DNA of 64,000 nt from Modestobacter italicus (lineage in GTDB: Bacteria; Actinomycetota; Actinomycetes; Mycobacteriales; Geodermatophilaceae), in the NCBI RefSeq assembly GCF_000306785.1, contig NC_017955.1, forward strand, positions 4,774,001 through 4,838,000, read 5' to 3'. Below the pieces are notes generated by a model. The model had not been told where the DNA came from, ran no database searches, and saw only the letters and a list, made by a program, of their open reading frames with translations. Both the position numbers and the translations under genes were made by a program. The first letter of the stretch is position 1; every line of letters begins with the position of its first letter. Below, piece by piece: positions 9,698-19,200 of this stretch.

Positions 9698-10852
9698 TCA
9701 CGGGCGGGCCGGCGACGCCGCGGGCAGCCCGTCGCGCATCTCGGCCAGCAGGCTGTCCACGACCGGCAGCAGGTCGCCGTCGGCGGCGGCGGCCACGGCC
9801 CGCTGGCGCTGGTAGGAGGCACCGACGGCGAGCACCCGCGTGACGTCGGCGAGCTCGGCCTCGCAGCCGAGCCGGCGGGCGACCGGCATGAGCTCCTCGA
9901 CCAGGTGGGCGATCTCCTGCCGGACCGGCGCGACGGTGCCCTGCTCGTCGACGACGATCTCGGCGTCCAGCCCGTAGCGGACCGCCCGCCACTTGTTCTC
10001 CCGCAGGACCCACTCGGTGGGCGCGGGCAGCGTGTAGCCGCGGTCGAGCTGGGTGTCGAACTGCTCGACCAGGCACTGCGCCAGCGCGGCGACGGCACCG
10101 ATCTCGTCCAGGGTGGGCAGGCCGTCGCAGACCCGCAGCTCCACGGTGCCGAAGTCCGGGTGCGGGCGGACGTCCCACCACACCTCGCGGACGCTCTCGA
10201 TGGCCCCTGCCCGGATCAGGGTCTCCATGTACTCCTCGAACTCGGCCCAGTCGGCGAGCTGGTGCGGGAGCCCGCCGGTCGGCATCCCCTCGAAGACCTT
10301 GGTGCGCGAGGAGGCGAGCCCGGTGTCGCAGCCGGCCCAGAACGGCGAGGACGCCGACAGCGCGAGGAAGTGCGGCAGGTACTGGGACAGCGCGTTGACG
10401 ATCGGGATCGCCTTCTCCGGCGACTGAACGCCGACGTGCACGTGCACCCCGAAGATCTGCAGCCGGCGGGCGAGCCACTGCATCCGCTCGACGAGCTGGG
10501 CGTACCGCTCCTTCGGCGAGATCTGCTGGGAGTCCCAGCGGGTGAAGGGGTGGCTGCCGGCGCACATCACGCCCAGCCCGCGGCGCTCGGCGGCGGCCAC
10601 GACCTCGGCCAGGGTGCCGGCCAGGTCGGCCTTGGCCTCCCCCACGGTGGTGCAGACGCCGGTGATGATCTCGATCGTCGACTGCAGCAGCTCGTGCTTG
10701 GCCTTGGGGTGCTCGTCGAGGCCGTCGGGGGTGATGTCGGCGAGGATCTCGGTGGCCCCCGCAGTGAGCTCGCGGCTCTGCGGGTCGATGAGCTGGAGCT
10801 CCCACTCGACGCCCAGGCTCGAGCGCTCGGAGGAGTGGAAGGGAATCTGCAC
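9698..10852 (-). CDS. GCS2-type carboxylate-amine ligase (YbdK family)
   Basis: 384 residues. The GVEWELQLIDP start, QSTIEIITGVC and the FGVHVHVGV segment are typical of the glutamate-cysteine ligase type 2 family. Some members make gamma-glutamylcysteine weakly. In a mycothiol-type actinobacterium the physiological substrate is uncertain, and a gamma-glutamyl-amine or ergothioneine-related role cannot be excluded. The GTG at 10852 sits 6 nt downstream of a TAGACT box, which points to a leaderless transcript and fixes the start. The stop at 9698 overlaps the alternative start of the amidohydrolase, so both genes are probably one transcription unit. Confidence 0.82.
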   Translation of the reverse strand: MQIPFHSSERSSLGVEWELQLIDPQSRELTAGATEILADITPDGLDEHPKAKHELLQSTIEIITGVCTTVGEAKADLAGTLAEVVAAAERRGLGVMCAGSHPFTRWDSQQISPKERYAQLVERMQWLARRLQIFGVHVHVGVQSPEKAIPIVNALSQYLPHFLALSASSPFWAGCDTGLASSRTKVFEGMPTGGLPHQLADWAEFEEYMETLIRAGAIESVREVWWDVRPHPDFGTVELRVCDGLPTLDEIGAVAALAQCLVEQFDTQLDRGYTLPAPTEWVLRENKWRAVRYGLDAEIVVDEQGTVAPVRQEIAHLVEELMPVARRLGCEAELADVTRVLAVGASYQRQRAVAAAADGDLLPVVDSLLAEMRDGLPAASPARP

Positions 10853-10858
10853 GCGGCG

Positions 10859-10864
10859 AGTCTA
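10859..10864 (-). promoter_or_regulatory. -10 box TAGACT, probable leaderless start of the GCS2 ligase
   Basis: The minus-strand TAGACT ends 6 nt before the GTG at 10852 and no Shine-Dalgarno sequence intervenes. Confidence 0.6.
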
Positions 10865-11026
10865 AGGACGACCACGATCACCCGCCGGACGGCGGCCGCT
10901 CCCACCCCTCGCGGCGCCAGGCAGCGGCAACCGGACCGCAACCCACCGGATGAGGACCACAACCGCCTCCGGCTGTGCTCAGGGCGTCGCCGGGACTCCC
11001 CCGGCCCGCTCTCCGGAGGTCCGGCC

Positions 11027-11290
11027 ATGTCCACCCGCCGATCCGTCCTGCAGCGCACCGCCGCGCTCACCGCCGCCGCCGTCCTCGCCACCGGGCTGGC
11101 CGGTGCAGGCCCCGCCGGGGCAGCCGCCCCGGCACCGGTCGCCGACCCCACTGCCTGCGCGGCCCTGCTGGCGCAGGTGCTGTCCTGGCCAGGGGGCGTC
11201 CACGCGCCGGGCAGCCCGCAGGTCGTCTCCGACGCCTACGAGAGCCACCTGCTCCGGCAGCCGGCGTGCCGGGCCCTCCCCGCAGGCTGA
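11027..11290 (+). CDS. Small exported protein with Tat-like signal peptide, function unknown
   Basis: 87 residues. A perfect GGAGGT lies 8 nt before the ATG. The N-terminus STRRSVLQRTAALTAAAV has twin arginines followed by a hydrophobic core and an Ala-rich cleavage region (GPAGAAAPA), so the protein is probably exported, possibly by the Tat route. The mature part is only about 52 residues, with two cysteines (near residues 44 and 82) that could form one disulfide. No domain is recognised. It is an isolated gene between a divergent ligase and a convergent regulator. Confidence 0.7.
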   Translation: MSTRRSVLQRTAALTAAAVLATGLAGAGPAGAAAPAPVADPTACAALLAQVLSWPGGVHAPGSPQVVSDAYESHLLRQPACRALPAG

Positions 11291-11314
11291 CGTCCCGCCG
11301 ACCGAGGACTGGGG

Positions 11315-14300
11315 TCAGCCGAGGTCGCTGCAGGTGGGTCCGACGTCCCGGCCGGGCAGGTAGCGGTCCCGCTCGGCGGCGGTGAGGTCGCGGCCGACGA
11401 CCGCGCACGCCTCGGACAGCCAGACGGCGGGGTCCAGCGGGTACCGCCAGCCGGGGCGCTCGCCGCTGAGGACGACGACCTCCTCCACCGGCGACGGGAC
11501 GAGGTGGGCGAAGCCCCCACCGGGCACGGCGGACCCGGGCAGCCGCCGTGCCCGCACGAGCCCCCGGTCGACGTCGAACAGCGACACCGTGCCGTCCCGG
11601 CCGGTGGTGACCACGGTCCGGCTGTCGGGCAACCACTCGACCTGCAGCAGCGACTCGTCGTGCACGGCCGCCGGCTCCCCCACCGGCCGCCACGTGGCCG
11701 TGTCGAACACGTGCAGCAGGCCTCTGTCTCCCCCGGCGGCCAGCAGGCTGCCGTCGGGCGAGAAGGCGAGCGCCCCCACCAGGTCGAACACGGCCAGCGG
11801 CACCGCTCGCTCGACGTCCAGGGTGCGGGCGTCGAGGAGCCGGATCCCCGGCTGGAGGGTGCTCCCCAGGGCGATCAGCCGGTCGTCGGGCGAGGTCGCC
11901 ATCCCCTCCGCGGGACCCTGGACGTCCACCGGTGGCTGCGGCTGCCACGTCCCGGTGTCGACGACGAGGAGCCCCCCTGCCGCGCCGTCGAGGACGGGCC
12001 CCTCCGCGCACAGCAGCAGCCGGGCGCCGTCGGGCGTCCAGCCGGCGCAGTAGACGACGGTGTCGGGCGGCAGCGGCACCGTGGTCACCACCTCGCGGGT
12101 GCGGGCGTCCAGCACGGTGACGCCCCGCACCCAGGTGACGGCGACCAGGCTGCGGTCGGGGCTGACCGCCACCGACGAGCCGAAGGCCAGTGGCAGCGTG
12201 TCGCCCACGGGCACGGAGTCCACGACCCGTCCGGACCTCGGGTCGAGGAAGGTGGCCTCCACGCTGACCGTCTCGGGGCCGGCCTCCCCGACGCGCGCAC
12301 CAGCGCTGGTCCCCGGGCGGGTCGGCGCGACGACGAGGCGACCGGGCTCGACCACCTGCGGCCGGTTGGAGATCCACCGGCCGTCGAGGCCCGGCACGGA
12401 CCGGCCGAAGCCGCCGTCGGCGGACATGTCCCAGCTGATGACGGTCTCGTCCTTCGACATCGTGACGACCCGGCGCTCGTCGACGGTCACGGCGACGACG
12501 TCGCCGCCGTGGCCGGTGAGCTCCTCGCGCTGGGACCAGCGACCGCTGGTCCGGTCGACGTCCCAGACGACCACGGCGGGGCCGTCCCCGACCGTGACCG
12601 CCCAGCTCCCGTCGGGGGCGACGGCGATGTCCCGCACCGGCTGGTCGTGGGCATCGAGCTGCTGGACCGCGGTGCCGTCGCCGTCCAGCAGGGTCACCCC
12701 GCCGTCGGCCCACAGCTGCGCCGCACCCCGGGGCAGCGCCAGGACGCCCGCGCTCGCCTCCGGGCGGGCCGGGGCAGTGGCGACGGTCGTCCGCCCGTCG
12801 GTCATCCCGATGAGCAGCGGCGGCTGCGCGGACGCGGCGTCCCACAGGACGGCGGAGCTGCCGTCGTCGGCGAAGGAGACGGCCAGGTCCTCCACCGCAC
12901 CGGGGAAGACGCCGCCGACACCGGTCTGCCGGGACGCACCGTCCGCCACGTCGACCTCGGTGACGCTCCAGCCCGTGGCCGTGTCCGGCACGGCGTCGTC
13001 CGGCGCGGCGTCGCCCGGGACGGCCACGACCAGGTGGACCAGCCGACCGTCCGCACTGAACGCGCCGCCCACCGGGAGCCCACCGATCGCCGGACCGTCC
13101 GCGACGAGCCGGGTCGACCCGTCCGCGGCGACGGTCCGCAGCCACGGCCCGTCGTCGTCCTGACCGGCGACCATGAGCACGTCCTCCGTCGGGGAGGGGT
13201 CCGACAGCCGTCCTACGCCCCAGTCCCGGGGGGCGTCCAGGACGACCGGCGGTGTGGCCGAGCCGACCCGCCACACCGAGACGTCGGCGCCCGACTCGAG
13301 GAACGCCACCCGGCCACGGTCGGCGAGGTGGACCGCCCACGGGTAGCCGTCGAAGCGGACGACCTGCTCCACCCGCCGGTGCTCGGTGAGCGCAGCGAGC
13401 AACCCGTCCTGCGTGTCCGGGGTGTCGGCCAGCCGGACGGCCTGGGCGGCCAGGAGCAGGGAGTGGTCGAGCGTGTCGGCGTTGGCCGACAGCGCGGCCA
13501 GCCGGTTCGCGTCGGCCGCCAGCGACGTCCGCTGGGCGTCCTGCCGGGCGACCACCGCCAGCACGGTGGTGATCAGTGCGAGCACGAGGACGACGGCCAG
13601 CGCTCCCGCAAGCCGGCGGGTCCGGTGCCGGGCCGCGGCCTCCCGGTCGCCGCGCTGCCGGGCCTCGGTGAGCTCCTCGTCGGCACGGGACCGCGACGCG
13701 TCCAGGAACCCCCGCTCCACCGGGGTGAGCTCGGCGTCGGCGCCGGCCGCCCAGTCGAGCGCGGCCGACAGCCGGGCACCCCGGTAGAGCTCGTCGTCCG
13801 GGCGTCCGCCGTCCGCCCAGTCCCGGGCCGCCGGGGCGAGGTGCCGCCGCACTGCGCGGCCGGCCGCGTCGTCCTCCAGCCACCCCGCCAGCCGGGGCCA
13901 CCCGCTGAGCAGCGCCTCGTGCGTGACCTCGAGCCGGTCCTCGTGCACCGCGAGCAGCCGGCGGCCGACGAACGCCGCCACCACCGCCCGTCGCGCCGCC
14001 CCGGTGTCGCTGTCGAGGTCCAGCTCCCGCAGCGGGACCGGGCGCCGGACGAGCGCTCCGCCGTCGCCCGGGTCGGCGAGCCGCACCAGGAGGTGGTGGG
14101 CCTGCTCCCGACCGGCGTCGTCGAGGGCCGCGTACGCCAGCTCGGCGGAGCGGGTCAGCGCCCCGGCCACCCCGCCGGCCCCGAGGTAGCCCGCGAGCGT
14201 CAGCCGGTCCCCGAGACGCCGCTCCCAGGTCCCGACGAGCGCCGTGGACAGCAGCGGCAGGGCGCCCGGCTCACCCAGCACGTCGGCGACCACGGCGTCC

Positions 14301-15703
14301 AACAGCTCCGGGTCGGCGACCAGCCCGACGGTCCGCGCCGGCTCACGCACGACCTCGCGGAGCTCCGGGTCGGTCAGAGGCGGGACGAGGACGACCGCGG
14401 CGTCGAGCCGCTCCGCGAACGCGGCGTGCTCGGCGAGCCGTCCCACGTGGTCGCCGCGGACCACGGCGATGCAGCGCACGACGACCCCGTCGTCGAGCAG
14501 GGCGAGCACGGCGTCCAGGAACGCCGTCCGCTCCGCCGGGTCGGCCCCCGGCGACCAGAGCTCCTCGAACTGGTCGCAGACGAGGACGACGGGTGCGGCG
14601 GGCGGCGGGTCCCCCGTCAGGCCCGCCAGCACGTCGACCGGGCGCGGGCCGGGGGTGACCACCACCGGGAGCCACGTCCCGCTGCCCGGCAGGACCCCCT
14701 GGGCGAGGGCCGGGAGCAACCCGGCCCGCACGACCGAGGACTTGCCCGCCCCGCTCGAGCCGGAGACGACGAGCAGTGACCGGTCCACCAGCCGGGCCAC
14801 CAGCCCCGTGACGAGTCGCTGCCGACCGTGGAACAGACCGGCGTCGGCCTCCTGGTAGGCGGCCAGGCCCTTGTACGGGCAGGGCGCCGGGTGCGCGGGG
14901 GCGTCGGGGAGCTGCGGCGGGGCTCTCCCCGCCGGCAGCTCCAGCCGGGGGTCCTGCGCCAGGACGGCCGTCTCCATGTCGCGCAGGGCCGGCCCGGGGT
15001 CCGCCCCGATCTCCTCGGTCAGCAGGGCGCGGGCACGCCGCCCGGCGGCCAGGGCGTCCGCCTGCCGGCCGCCCCGGTAGAGGGCCAGCATGAGCAGGCG
15101 CCACCAGTCCTCGCGCAGCGGGTTCTCCGCGACCAACCGCTCGAGCTCGGGGAGCACCTCGGTGTGCCGGCCGAGCTCGAGCCGGGCCTCGATCAGCCCG
15201 GCGAGAGCGCCGGCCCGGACGTCGGCCAGCCGCGCCCGCTCGGCCTCGGCGAAGGGGGCGTCCGGCCAGTCCGCGTAGGGCTCACCCCGCCACGCGCCGA
15301 CCACGGCGTCCAGTTCCCGCAGCGCTCCGGTGGCGTCGCCCGACGCGAGGAGCGCGTGGCCCCGGGCAGCCCGGTCGACGACCTGGAGCGCGTCGATGCG
15401 CGACCGGTCCAGGGTGAGGGCGTACCCCGGTCCCCGCCGCACGACGTACCGCCCGGTCGACCCCTTCGGGCGACCTGGCTCCAGGGCGGTGCGCAGCCGG
15501 ACCACGTGGGCCTGCAACGACCGCCGGGCCGACGCCGGCGCGGAGCCGTCCCACAGCGACTCGACGATGCGGTCGACGCTGACCACCTCGGGCGCGCCCG
15601 CGGTCAGGACGGCGAGGAGCAGGCGTTCCTTCGCGCCGGGTACCGGCACCGGCGCGGTGTCGTCCGTCAGGACCTCCAGCGGTCCCAGGACCGCGATGCG
15701 CAT
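11315..15703 (-). CDS. SARP-family regulator with STAND NTPase, one transmembrane segment and WD40-like repeats
   Basis: 1462 residues. Residues 1-95 form a Trans_reg_C winged helix (LGPLEVLTDD, SVDRIVESLWDG). Residues about 100-245 form the BTAD helical repeat domain of AfsR/SARP activators. A linker leads to PYKGLAAYQEADAGLFHGR and a Walker A GSSGAGKSS near residue 318, as in the nSTAND1 family. A strong hydrophobic segment (AGALAVVLVLALITTVLAVVA, about 696-716) follows the basic RHRTRR. The remaining 730 residues carry repeated beta-propeller-like signatures (HDQPVRDIAVAPDGSWAVT, ALAFSPDGSLLAAGG). Basic residues before the membrane segment suggest that the DNA-binding half is cytoplasmic and the propeller lies outside. 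The start is the ATG at 15703, 6 nt after a TACCGT box. The target is unknown, and no secondary-metabolite cluster is visible nearby. Confidence 0.88.
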   Translation of the reverse strand: MRIAVLGPLEVLTDDTAPVPVPGAKERLLLAVLTAGAPEVVSVDRIVESLWDGSAPASARRSLQAHVVRLRTALEPGRPKGSTGRYVVRRGPGYALTLDRSRIDALQVVDRAARGHALLASGDATGALRELDAVVGAWRGEPYADWPDAPFAEAERARLADVRAGALAGLIEARLELGRHTEVLPELERLVAENPLREDWWRLLMLALYRGGRQADALAAGRRARALLTEEIGADPGPALRDMETAVLAQDPRLELPAGRAPPQLPDAPAHPAPCPYKGLAAYQEADAGLFHGRQRLVTGLVARLVDRSLLVVSGSSGAGKSSVVRAGLLPALAQGVLPGSGTWLPVVVTPGPRPVDVLAGLTGDPPPAAPVVLVCDQFEELWSPGADPAERTAFLDAVLALLDDGVVVRCIAVVRGDHVGRLAEHAAFAERLDAAVVLVPPLTDPELREVVREPARTVGLVADPELLDAVVADVLGEPGALPLLSTALVGTWERRLGDRLTLAGYLGAGGVAGALTRSAELAYAALDDAGREQAHHLLVRLADPGDGGALVRRPVPLRELDLDSDTGAARRAVVAAFVGRRLLAVHEDRLEVTHEALLSGWPRLAGWLEDDAAGRAVRRHLAPAARDWADGGRPDDELYRGARLSAALDWAAGADAELTPVERGFLDASRSRADEELTEARQRGDREAAARHRTRRLAGALAVVLVLALITTVLAVVARQDAQRTSLAADANRLAALSANADTLDHSLLLAAQAVRLADTPDTQDGLLAALTEHRRVEQVVRFDGYPWAVHLADRGRVAFLESGADVSVWRVGSATPPVVLDAPRDWGVGRLSDPSPTEDVLMVAGQDDDGPWLRTVAADGSTRLVADGPAIGGLPVGGAFSADGRLVHLVVAVPGDAAPDDAVPDTATGWSVTEVDVADGASRQTGVGGVFPGAVEDLAVSFADDGSSAVLWDAASAQPPLLIGMTDGRTTVATAPARPEASAGVLALPRGAAQLWADGGVTLLDGDGTAVQQLDAHDQPVRDIAVAPDGSWAVTVGDGPAVVVWDVDRTSGRWSQREELTGHGGDVVAVTVDERRVVTMSKDETVISWDMSADGGFGRSVPGLDGRWISNRPQVVEPGRLVVAPTRPGTSAGARVGEAGPETVSVEATFLDPRSGRVVDSVPVGDTLPLAFGSSVAVSPDRSLVAVTWVRGVTVLDARTREVVTTVPLPPDTVVYCAGWTPDGARLLLCAEGPVLDGAAGGLLVVDTGTWQPQPPVDVQGPAEGMATSPDDRLIALGSTLQPGIRLLDARTLDVERAVPLAVFDLVGALAFSPDGSLLAAGGDRGLLHVFDTATWRPVGEPAAVHDESLLQVEWLPDSRTVVTTGRDGTVSLFDVDRGLVRARRLPGSAVPGGGFAHLVPSPVEEVVVLSGERPGWRYPLDPAVWLSEACAVVGRDLTAAERDRYLPGRDVGPTCSDLG

Positions 15704-15709
15704 GGCGGC

Positions 15710-15715
15710 ACGGTA
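15710..15715 (-). promoter_or_regulatory. -10 box TACCGT, probable leaderless start of the SARP regulator
   Basis: TACCGT on the minus strand ends 6 nt before the ATG at 15703. Confidence 0.5.
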
Positions 15716-15799
15716 GCGCCGGCGGGGGGTCGCGGCGGCCGTTCCGCCGCGGCGACGGTGCCGGTCGTTCCCGCCGCGGGCCGGTCCGGTGCGCTGGGC

Positions 15800-15805
15800 T
15801 AGTTT
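15800..15805 (+). promoter_or_regulatory. -10 box TAGTTT, probable leaderless start of punA
   Basis: TAGTTT ends 6 nt before the GTG at 15812, and there is no Shine-Dalgarno sequence between them. Confidence 0.6.
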
Positions 15806-15811
15806 CCCGGT

Positions 15812-16660
15812 GTGGCCGAGCAGATCCCCTCCCCGCACACTCAGCGGGGGACCCCCACCCGCCTCTCCGACCCGGCCGCCCTCGCGGCCCGGGCGGCCGA
15901 CGACCTCACCGCCGCCCTGGGCGGTGCCCGGCACGACGTCGCGGTGGTGATGGGGTCGGGCTGGGCGCCCGCCGCCGAGGCCTTCGGGCCGGCGTCGGGC
16001 AGCGTCGCCATCGGCGAGCTGCCGGGCTTCGCCGCCCCGACGGTGACCGGGCACGGCGGGGAGATCCGCTCGGTCCGGGTCGGGCAGCAGCGGGTGCTGC
16101 TGTTCCTGGGCCGCACCCACCTGTACGAGGGCCGGGGCGTGGAGCCGGTGGTGCACGGCATCCGCACCGCCGCCGCGGCCGGTGTGCGCACCGTCGTCCT
16201 CACCAACGCCGCCGGCGGGCTGCGGCCCGACCACCGGGTCGGCCAGCCGGTGCTGATCAGCGACCACCTCAACCTGACCGCGCGCTCGCCGCTGGTCGGT
16301 GCGGAGTTCGTCGACCTGACCGACCTGTACTCCGCGCGGCTGCGGGCGCTGGCCAAGGAGATCGACCCGTCGCTGGCCGAGGGTGTCTACGCGGCCCTGC
16401 CCGGCCCGCACTTCGAGACCCCGGCCGAGATCCGGATGCTGACCACCCTCGGGGCCGACCTGGTCGGCATGTCCACCGCGCTGGAAGCCATCGCCGCCCG
16501 CGCCGCGGGGGTGGAGGTGTTCGGCCTGTCGATGGTCACCAACGCCGCCGCCGGGATCACCGGCGAGGCGCTGGACCACCTCGAGGTGCTCGCCGCGGGC
16601 AAGGCCGCGGCCGGGCGGCTCGGTGAGTTCCTGGTGGAGTTGATCGGCCGGATGCCGTGA
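15812..16660 (+). CDS. punA: Purine nucleoside phosphorylase
   Basis: 282 residues. Features of the trimeric PNP/MTAP family are VVMGSGW (phosphate loop), [30 protein letters not shown] and the [10 protein letters not shown] nucleoside-binding segment. It splits purine (deoxy)ribonucleosides with phosphate into base and (deoxy)ribose-1-phosphate in the cytosol. Orthologue of M. tuberculosis deoD/punA (Rv3307), which is also followed by a phosphohexomutase. The first 30 residues are a variable leader. The start is fixed by the -10 box 6 nt upstream. Its stop overlaps the next gene by 4 nt, so the epimerase and mutase are co-expressed. Confidence 0.95.
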   Translation: MAEQIPSPHTQRGTPTRLSDPAALAARAADDLTAALGGARHDVAVVMGSGWAPAAEAFGPASGSVAIGELPGFAAPTVTGHGGEIRSVRVGQQRVLLFLGRTHLYEGRGVEPVVHGIRTAAAAGVRTVVLTNAAGGLRPDHRVGQPVLISDHLNLTARSPLVGAEFVDLTDLYSARLRALAKEIDPSLAEGVYAALPGPHFETPAEIRMLTTLGADLVGMSTALEAIAARAAGVEVFGLSMVTNAAAGITGEALDHLEVLAAGKAAAGRLGEFLVELIGRMP

Positions 16661-17520
16661 GCGGTGGGGCGGCTCGCGGTGGTCCGGTTCTGGTCACCGG
16701 TGCGGCTGGGCTGATCGGCGGCTGGCTGCGCGGCGGGCTGCCCGAGCGCGGCTGGGCGCTGCGCAGCACGGACGTCGTCCCGGTGCCCGACCCGCGGCCC
16801 GGTGAGGAGCACCTCGTCGCCGACGTCACCGACCTGCCGGCGATGGTCGAGGCCGCGACCGGCGCCGCAGCCGTCGTCCACCTGGCCGGGGTCGTCGGCG
16901 AGTCGACCTGGCCGGCGATCAGCGCGACCAACATCGAGGGCGCGTACTGCGTGCTGGAGGCCGCCCGCCGGGCCGGCGTGCCGCGCGTGGTGCTGGCCAG
17001 CAGCAACCACGCCACCGGGTACACCCCCCGCCCCGGGCACGGGCTGCTCACCGAGGCCGACTCCCCGCCCCGGCCGGACAGCTTCTACGGCGTCTCCAAG
17101 GTCGCCATGGAGGCGCTCGGCTCGCTGTACGCCGACCGGCACGGCATGGACGTCGTCTGCCTGCGGATCGGCAGCGCCTTCCCCCGCCCGACGACCGTCC
17201 GCCACCTCGCCACCTGGCTCTCCCCCGCCGACGCGATCGCGCTGGTCGACGCCGCGCTGACCGCTCCCGCGCCCGGGTTCGCCGTCGTGTGGGGCGTCTC
17301 GGACAACACCCGTCGCTGGTGGGACCTCACCGCCGCGCAGGCGCTGGGCTACCGCTCGGTCGACGACGCCGAGGCCCACGCCGAGGCCGTCCTCGCCGCG
17401 CACGGCGAGCCCGACCCGGCCGACCCGGTGCTCACCCGGGTGGGCGGCGAGTACACCACCGACACCGCCGTCGACGACGTCGTCGACCGCGAGCACCACG
17501 CCCGGGAGCTGCCGTCATGA
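16657..17520 (+). CDS. NAD-dependent epimerase/dehydratase family protein (extended SDR)
   Basis: 287 residues. The glycine-rich [10 protein letters not shown] lies near residue 10, with [11 protein letters not shown], an ASSNHATGY strand with the catalytic Ser/Thr region, and [13 protein letters not shown] giving the Tyr-x-x-x-Lys dyad. The family comprises sugar-nucleotide epimerases, uronate dehydrogenases and reductases. The short length and the [10 protein letters not shown] stretch recall NAD-dependent uronate dehydrogenase-like members, but I would not assign a substrate. It overlaps punA and the mutase by 4 nt each, forming the middle of a three-gene operon. Confidence 0.8.
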   Translation: MSGGAARGGPVLVTGAAGLIGGWLRGGLPERGWALRSTDVVPVPDPRPGEEHLVADVTDLPAMVEAATGAAAVVHLAGVVGESTWPAISATNIEGAYCVLEAARRAGVPRVVLASSNHATGYTPRPGHGLLTEADSPPRPDSFYGVSKVAMEALGSLYADRHGMDVVCLRIGSAFPRPTTVRHLATWLSPADAIALVDAALTAPAPGFAVVWGVSDNTRRWWDLTAAQALGYRSVDDAEAHAEAVLAAHGEPDPADPVLTRVGGEYTTDTAVDDVVDREHHARELPS

Positions 17521-19145
17521 CCGACCTGCTGACCACCGCCCGGGAGTGGGCCGCCGCCGACCCGCACGCCGGCGACCGGGCGGAGATCGAGGCGCTGGTC
17601 GAGGCCGGCGACACCGCCGAGCTGGCCCGCCGCTTCACCGGGCCGCTGACCTTCGGGACGGCGGGGCTGCGCGGACCGCTGCGCGCCGGTCCGGCCGGGA
17701 TGAACGCCGCCGTGGTCAGCCGCGCCGCCGCCGGGCTCGGCTCCTGGCTGGCCGCCCACGGCCACGCCGGCGGCGGCGTCGTCATCGGCTACGACGCCCG
17801 GCACCGCTCCGACGAGTTCGCGCACGCCTCCGCCGCGGTGCTGGCCGGCGCCGGTTTCGCCGTGCAGGTGCTGCCCCGGCCGCTGCCGACGCCGGCGCTG
17901 TCCTTCGCCGTCCGGCACCTGGGCTGCGTCGCCGGCGTGATGGTGACCGCCAGCCACAACCCGCCCCAGGACAACGGCTACAAGGTCTACCTGGGCGACG
18001 GCGCGCAGCTCGTGCCGCCGGCCGACCGGGAGATCGAGGCGGCGATCGCCGCCGTCGGCCCGGCCCGCGAGCTGCCGCTCTCCGACGAGTGGCTGACCCT
18101 CGGCGACGACGTCGAGACCGACTACGTGGCGGCGGTCGTCGACGCGCTGCAGCCGGGCCGGGTCGCGCTGGCGGACCGGCAGCGGCTGCGGGTCGCCTAC
18201 ACCGCGATGCACGGTGTGGGCTCGGCGACGACCCGCCGGGTGTTCGACGCGGCCGGCTTCGGCCCGCTGCACTCGGTGGCCCAGCAGGACCGGCCGGACC
18301 CGGCGTTCCCGACCGTGTCCTTCCCCAACCCGGAGGAGCCCGGGGCGGTCGACCTGCTGGTCGACCTGGCGGTGCAGGTGGACGCCGACGTGGCGATCGC
18401 CGAGGACCCCGACGCCGACCGCTGCTCGGTGGTGGTGGGCGACCGGCAGCTGACCGGCGACGAGGTCGGCGCGCTGCTGGCCGACTGGCTGCTGCGCCGC
18501 GGCGTGCGCGGCACCTACGCGTGCTCCCTGGTCAGCGGCTCGCTGCTGCACGAGCTGACCCGGGCGCACGGCGTGCGGTCCGAGGAGACCCCGACCGGCT
18601 TCAAGTGGATCATCCGGGCCGGCACGGCCGAGGCCCCGCTCGTGTTCGGGTACGAGGAGGCGCTCGGCTACGCGGTCACCCCCGGCGTGGCCCACGACAA
18701 GGACGGCATCTCCGCGGCGCTCGCCGTCGCGCTGCTCGCGGCCGAGCTGGTCGCCGAGGGCCGCACGCTCGGCGACCGGCTGGACGAGCTGGCGCTCGAG
18801 CACGGCCTGTTCGCCACCGGCCAGCTGTCGGCGCGGGTGGAGGACCTGTCGCTGATCTCCGACGCGATGGTCCGGCTGCGCGCCCGGCCCCCGGCGCGGC
18901 TGCTCGGCCGGGACGTCACGGCCACCGACCTCGCCGACGCCCAGCCTCCGGTGGACGCGGTGCGGCTGGCCGGGGACGGCGTCCGGGTGATCGTCCGGCC
19001 CAGCGGGACCGAGCCGAAGCTCAAGGCCTACCTGGAGGTCGTCGTCCCGGTGCCCGACGCCGACGGCGTGCCGGCTGCCCGCGAGCGGGGCAGCGACGAG
19101 CTGGACCGGCTGCGCGCCGAGATGTCCGCCGCGTTGGGGCTCTAG
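17517..19145 (+). CDS. pmmB: Phosphohexomutase (PMM/PGM family), PmmB-like, possible phosphopentomutase
   Basis: 542 residues in the four-domain alpha-D-phosphohexomutase fold. The catalytic phosphoserine loop is VTASHNPPQDNGYK, the metal loop DPDADR, the sugar loop GYEEALGY, and the phosphate-binding RPSGTEPKLKAY lies near the C-terminus. It lies directly after punA, as Rv3308 (pmmB) follows Rv3307. PNP produces ribose-1- and deoxyribose-1-phosphate, and no dedicated deoB is visible in the window. A phosphopentomutase role linking PunA/DeoA to DeoC is therefore an attractive inference, and phosphoglucomutase or phosphomannomutase activity is equally compatible with the sequence. The ATG overlaps the epimerase stop by 4 nt. 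Confidence 0.9.
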   Translation: MTDLLTTAREWAAADPHAGDRAEIEALVEAGDTAELARRFTGPLTFGTAGLRGPLRAGPAGMNAAVVSRAAAGLGSWLAAHGHAGGGVVIGYDARHRSDEFAHASAAVLAGAGFAVQVLPRPLPTPALSFAVRHLGCVAGVMVTASHNPPQDNGYKVYLGDGAQLVPPADREIEAAIAAVGPARELPLSDEWLTLGDDVETDYVAAVVDALQPGRVALADRQRLRVAYTAMHGVGSATTRRVFDAAGFGPLHSVAQQDRPDPAFPTVSFPNPEEPGAVDLLVDLAVQVDADVAIAEDPDADRCSVVVGDRQLTGDEVGALLADWLLRRGVRGTYACSLVSGSLLHELTRAHGVRSEETPTGFKWIIRAGTAEAPLVFGYEEALGYAVTPGVAHDKDGISAALAVALLAAELVAEGRTLGDRLDELALEHGLFATGQLSARVEDLSLISDAMVRLRARPPARLLGRDVTATDLADAQPPVDAVRLAGDGVRVIVRPSGTEPKLKAYLEVVVPVPDADGVPAARERGSDELDRLRAEMSAALGL

Positions 19146-19154
19146 GACGAACCA

Positions 19155-19183
19155 GCCGCGGCCCGTCGTGCCCGGGCCGCGGC
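19155..19183. terminator. Bidirectional hairpin terminator
   Basis: A perfect 11-bp stem, GCCGCGGCCCG (19155-19165) with its complement (19173-19183) and a 7-nt loop, lies between the convergent mutase and DUF805 genes. It has no T-tract, as is common in high-G+C actinobacteria. Confidence 0.7.
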
Positions 19184-19200
19184 CAGTGGTCGGTGGGCGG

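Noticed and set aside
6537-9815. Plus-strand open frame of more than 1000 codons opposite mutA and the amidohydrolase
   Set aside because: It is antisense to strongly conserved genes, has Arg/Gly/Pro/His-rich composition without any domain, and is the usual by-product of very high G+C third positions.
11504-14779. Plus-strand open frame of about 1090 codons opposite the SARP regulator
   Set aside because: Same composition bias, no motif, and the minus-strand gene has complete recognisable domains.
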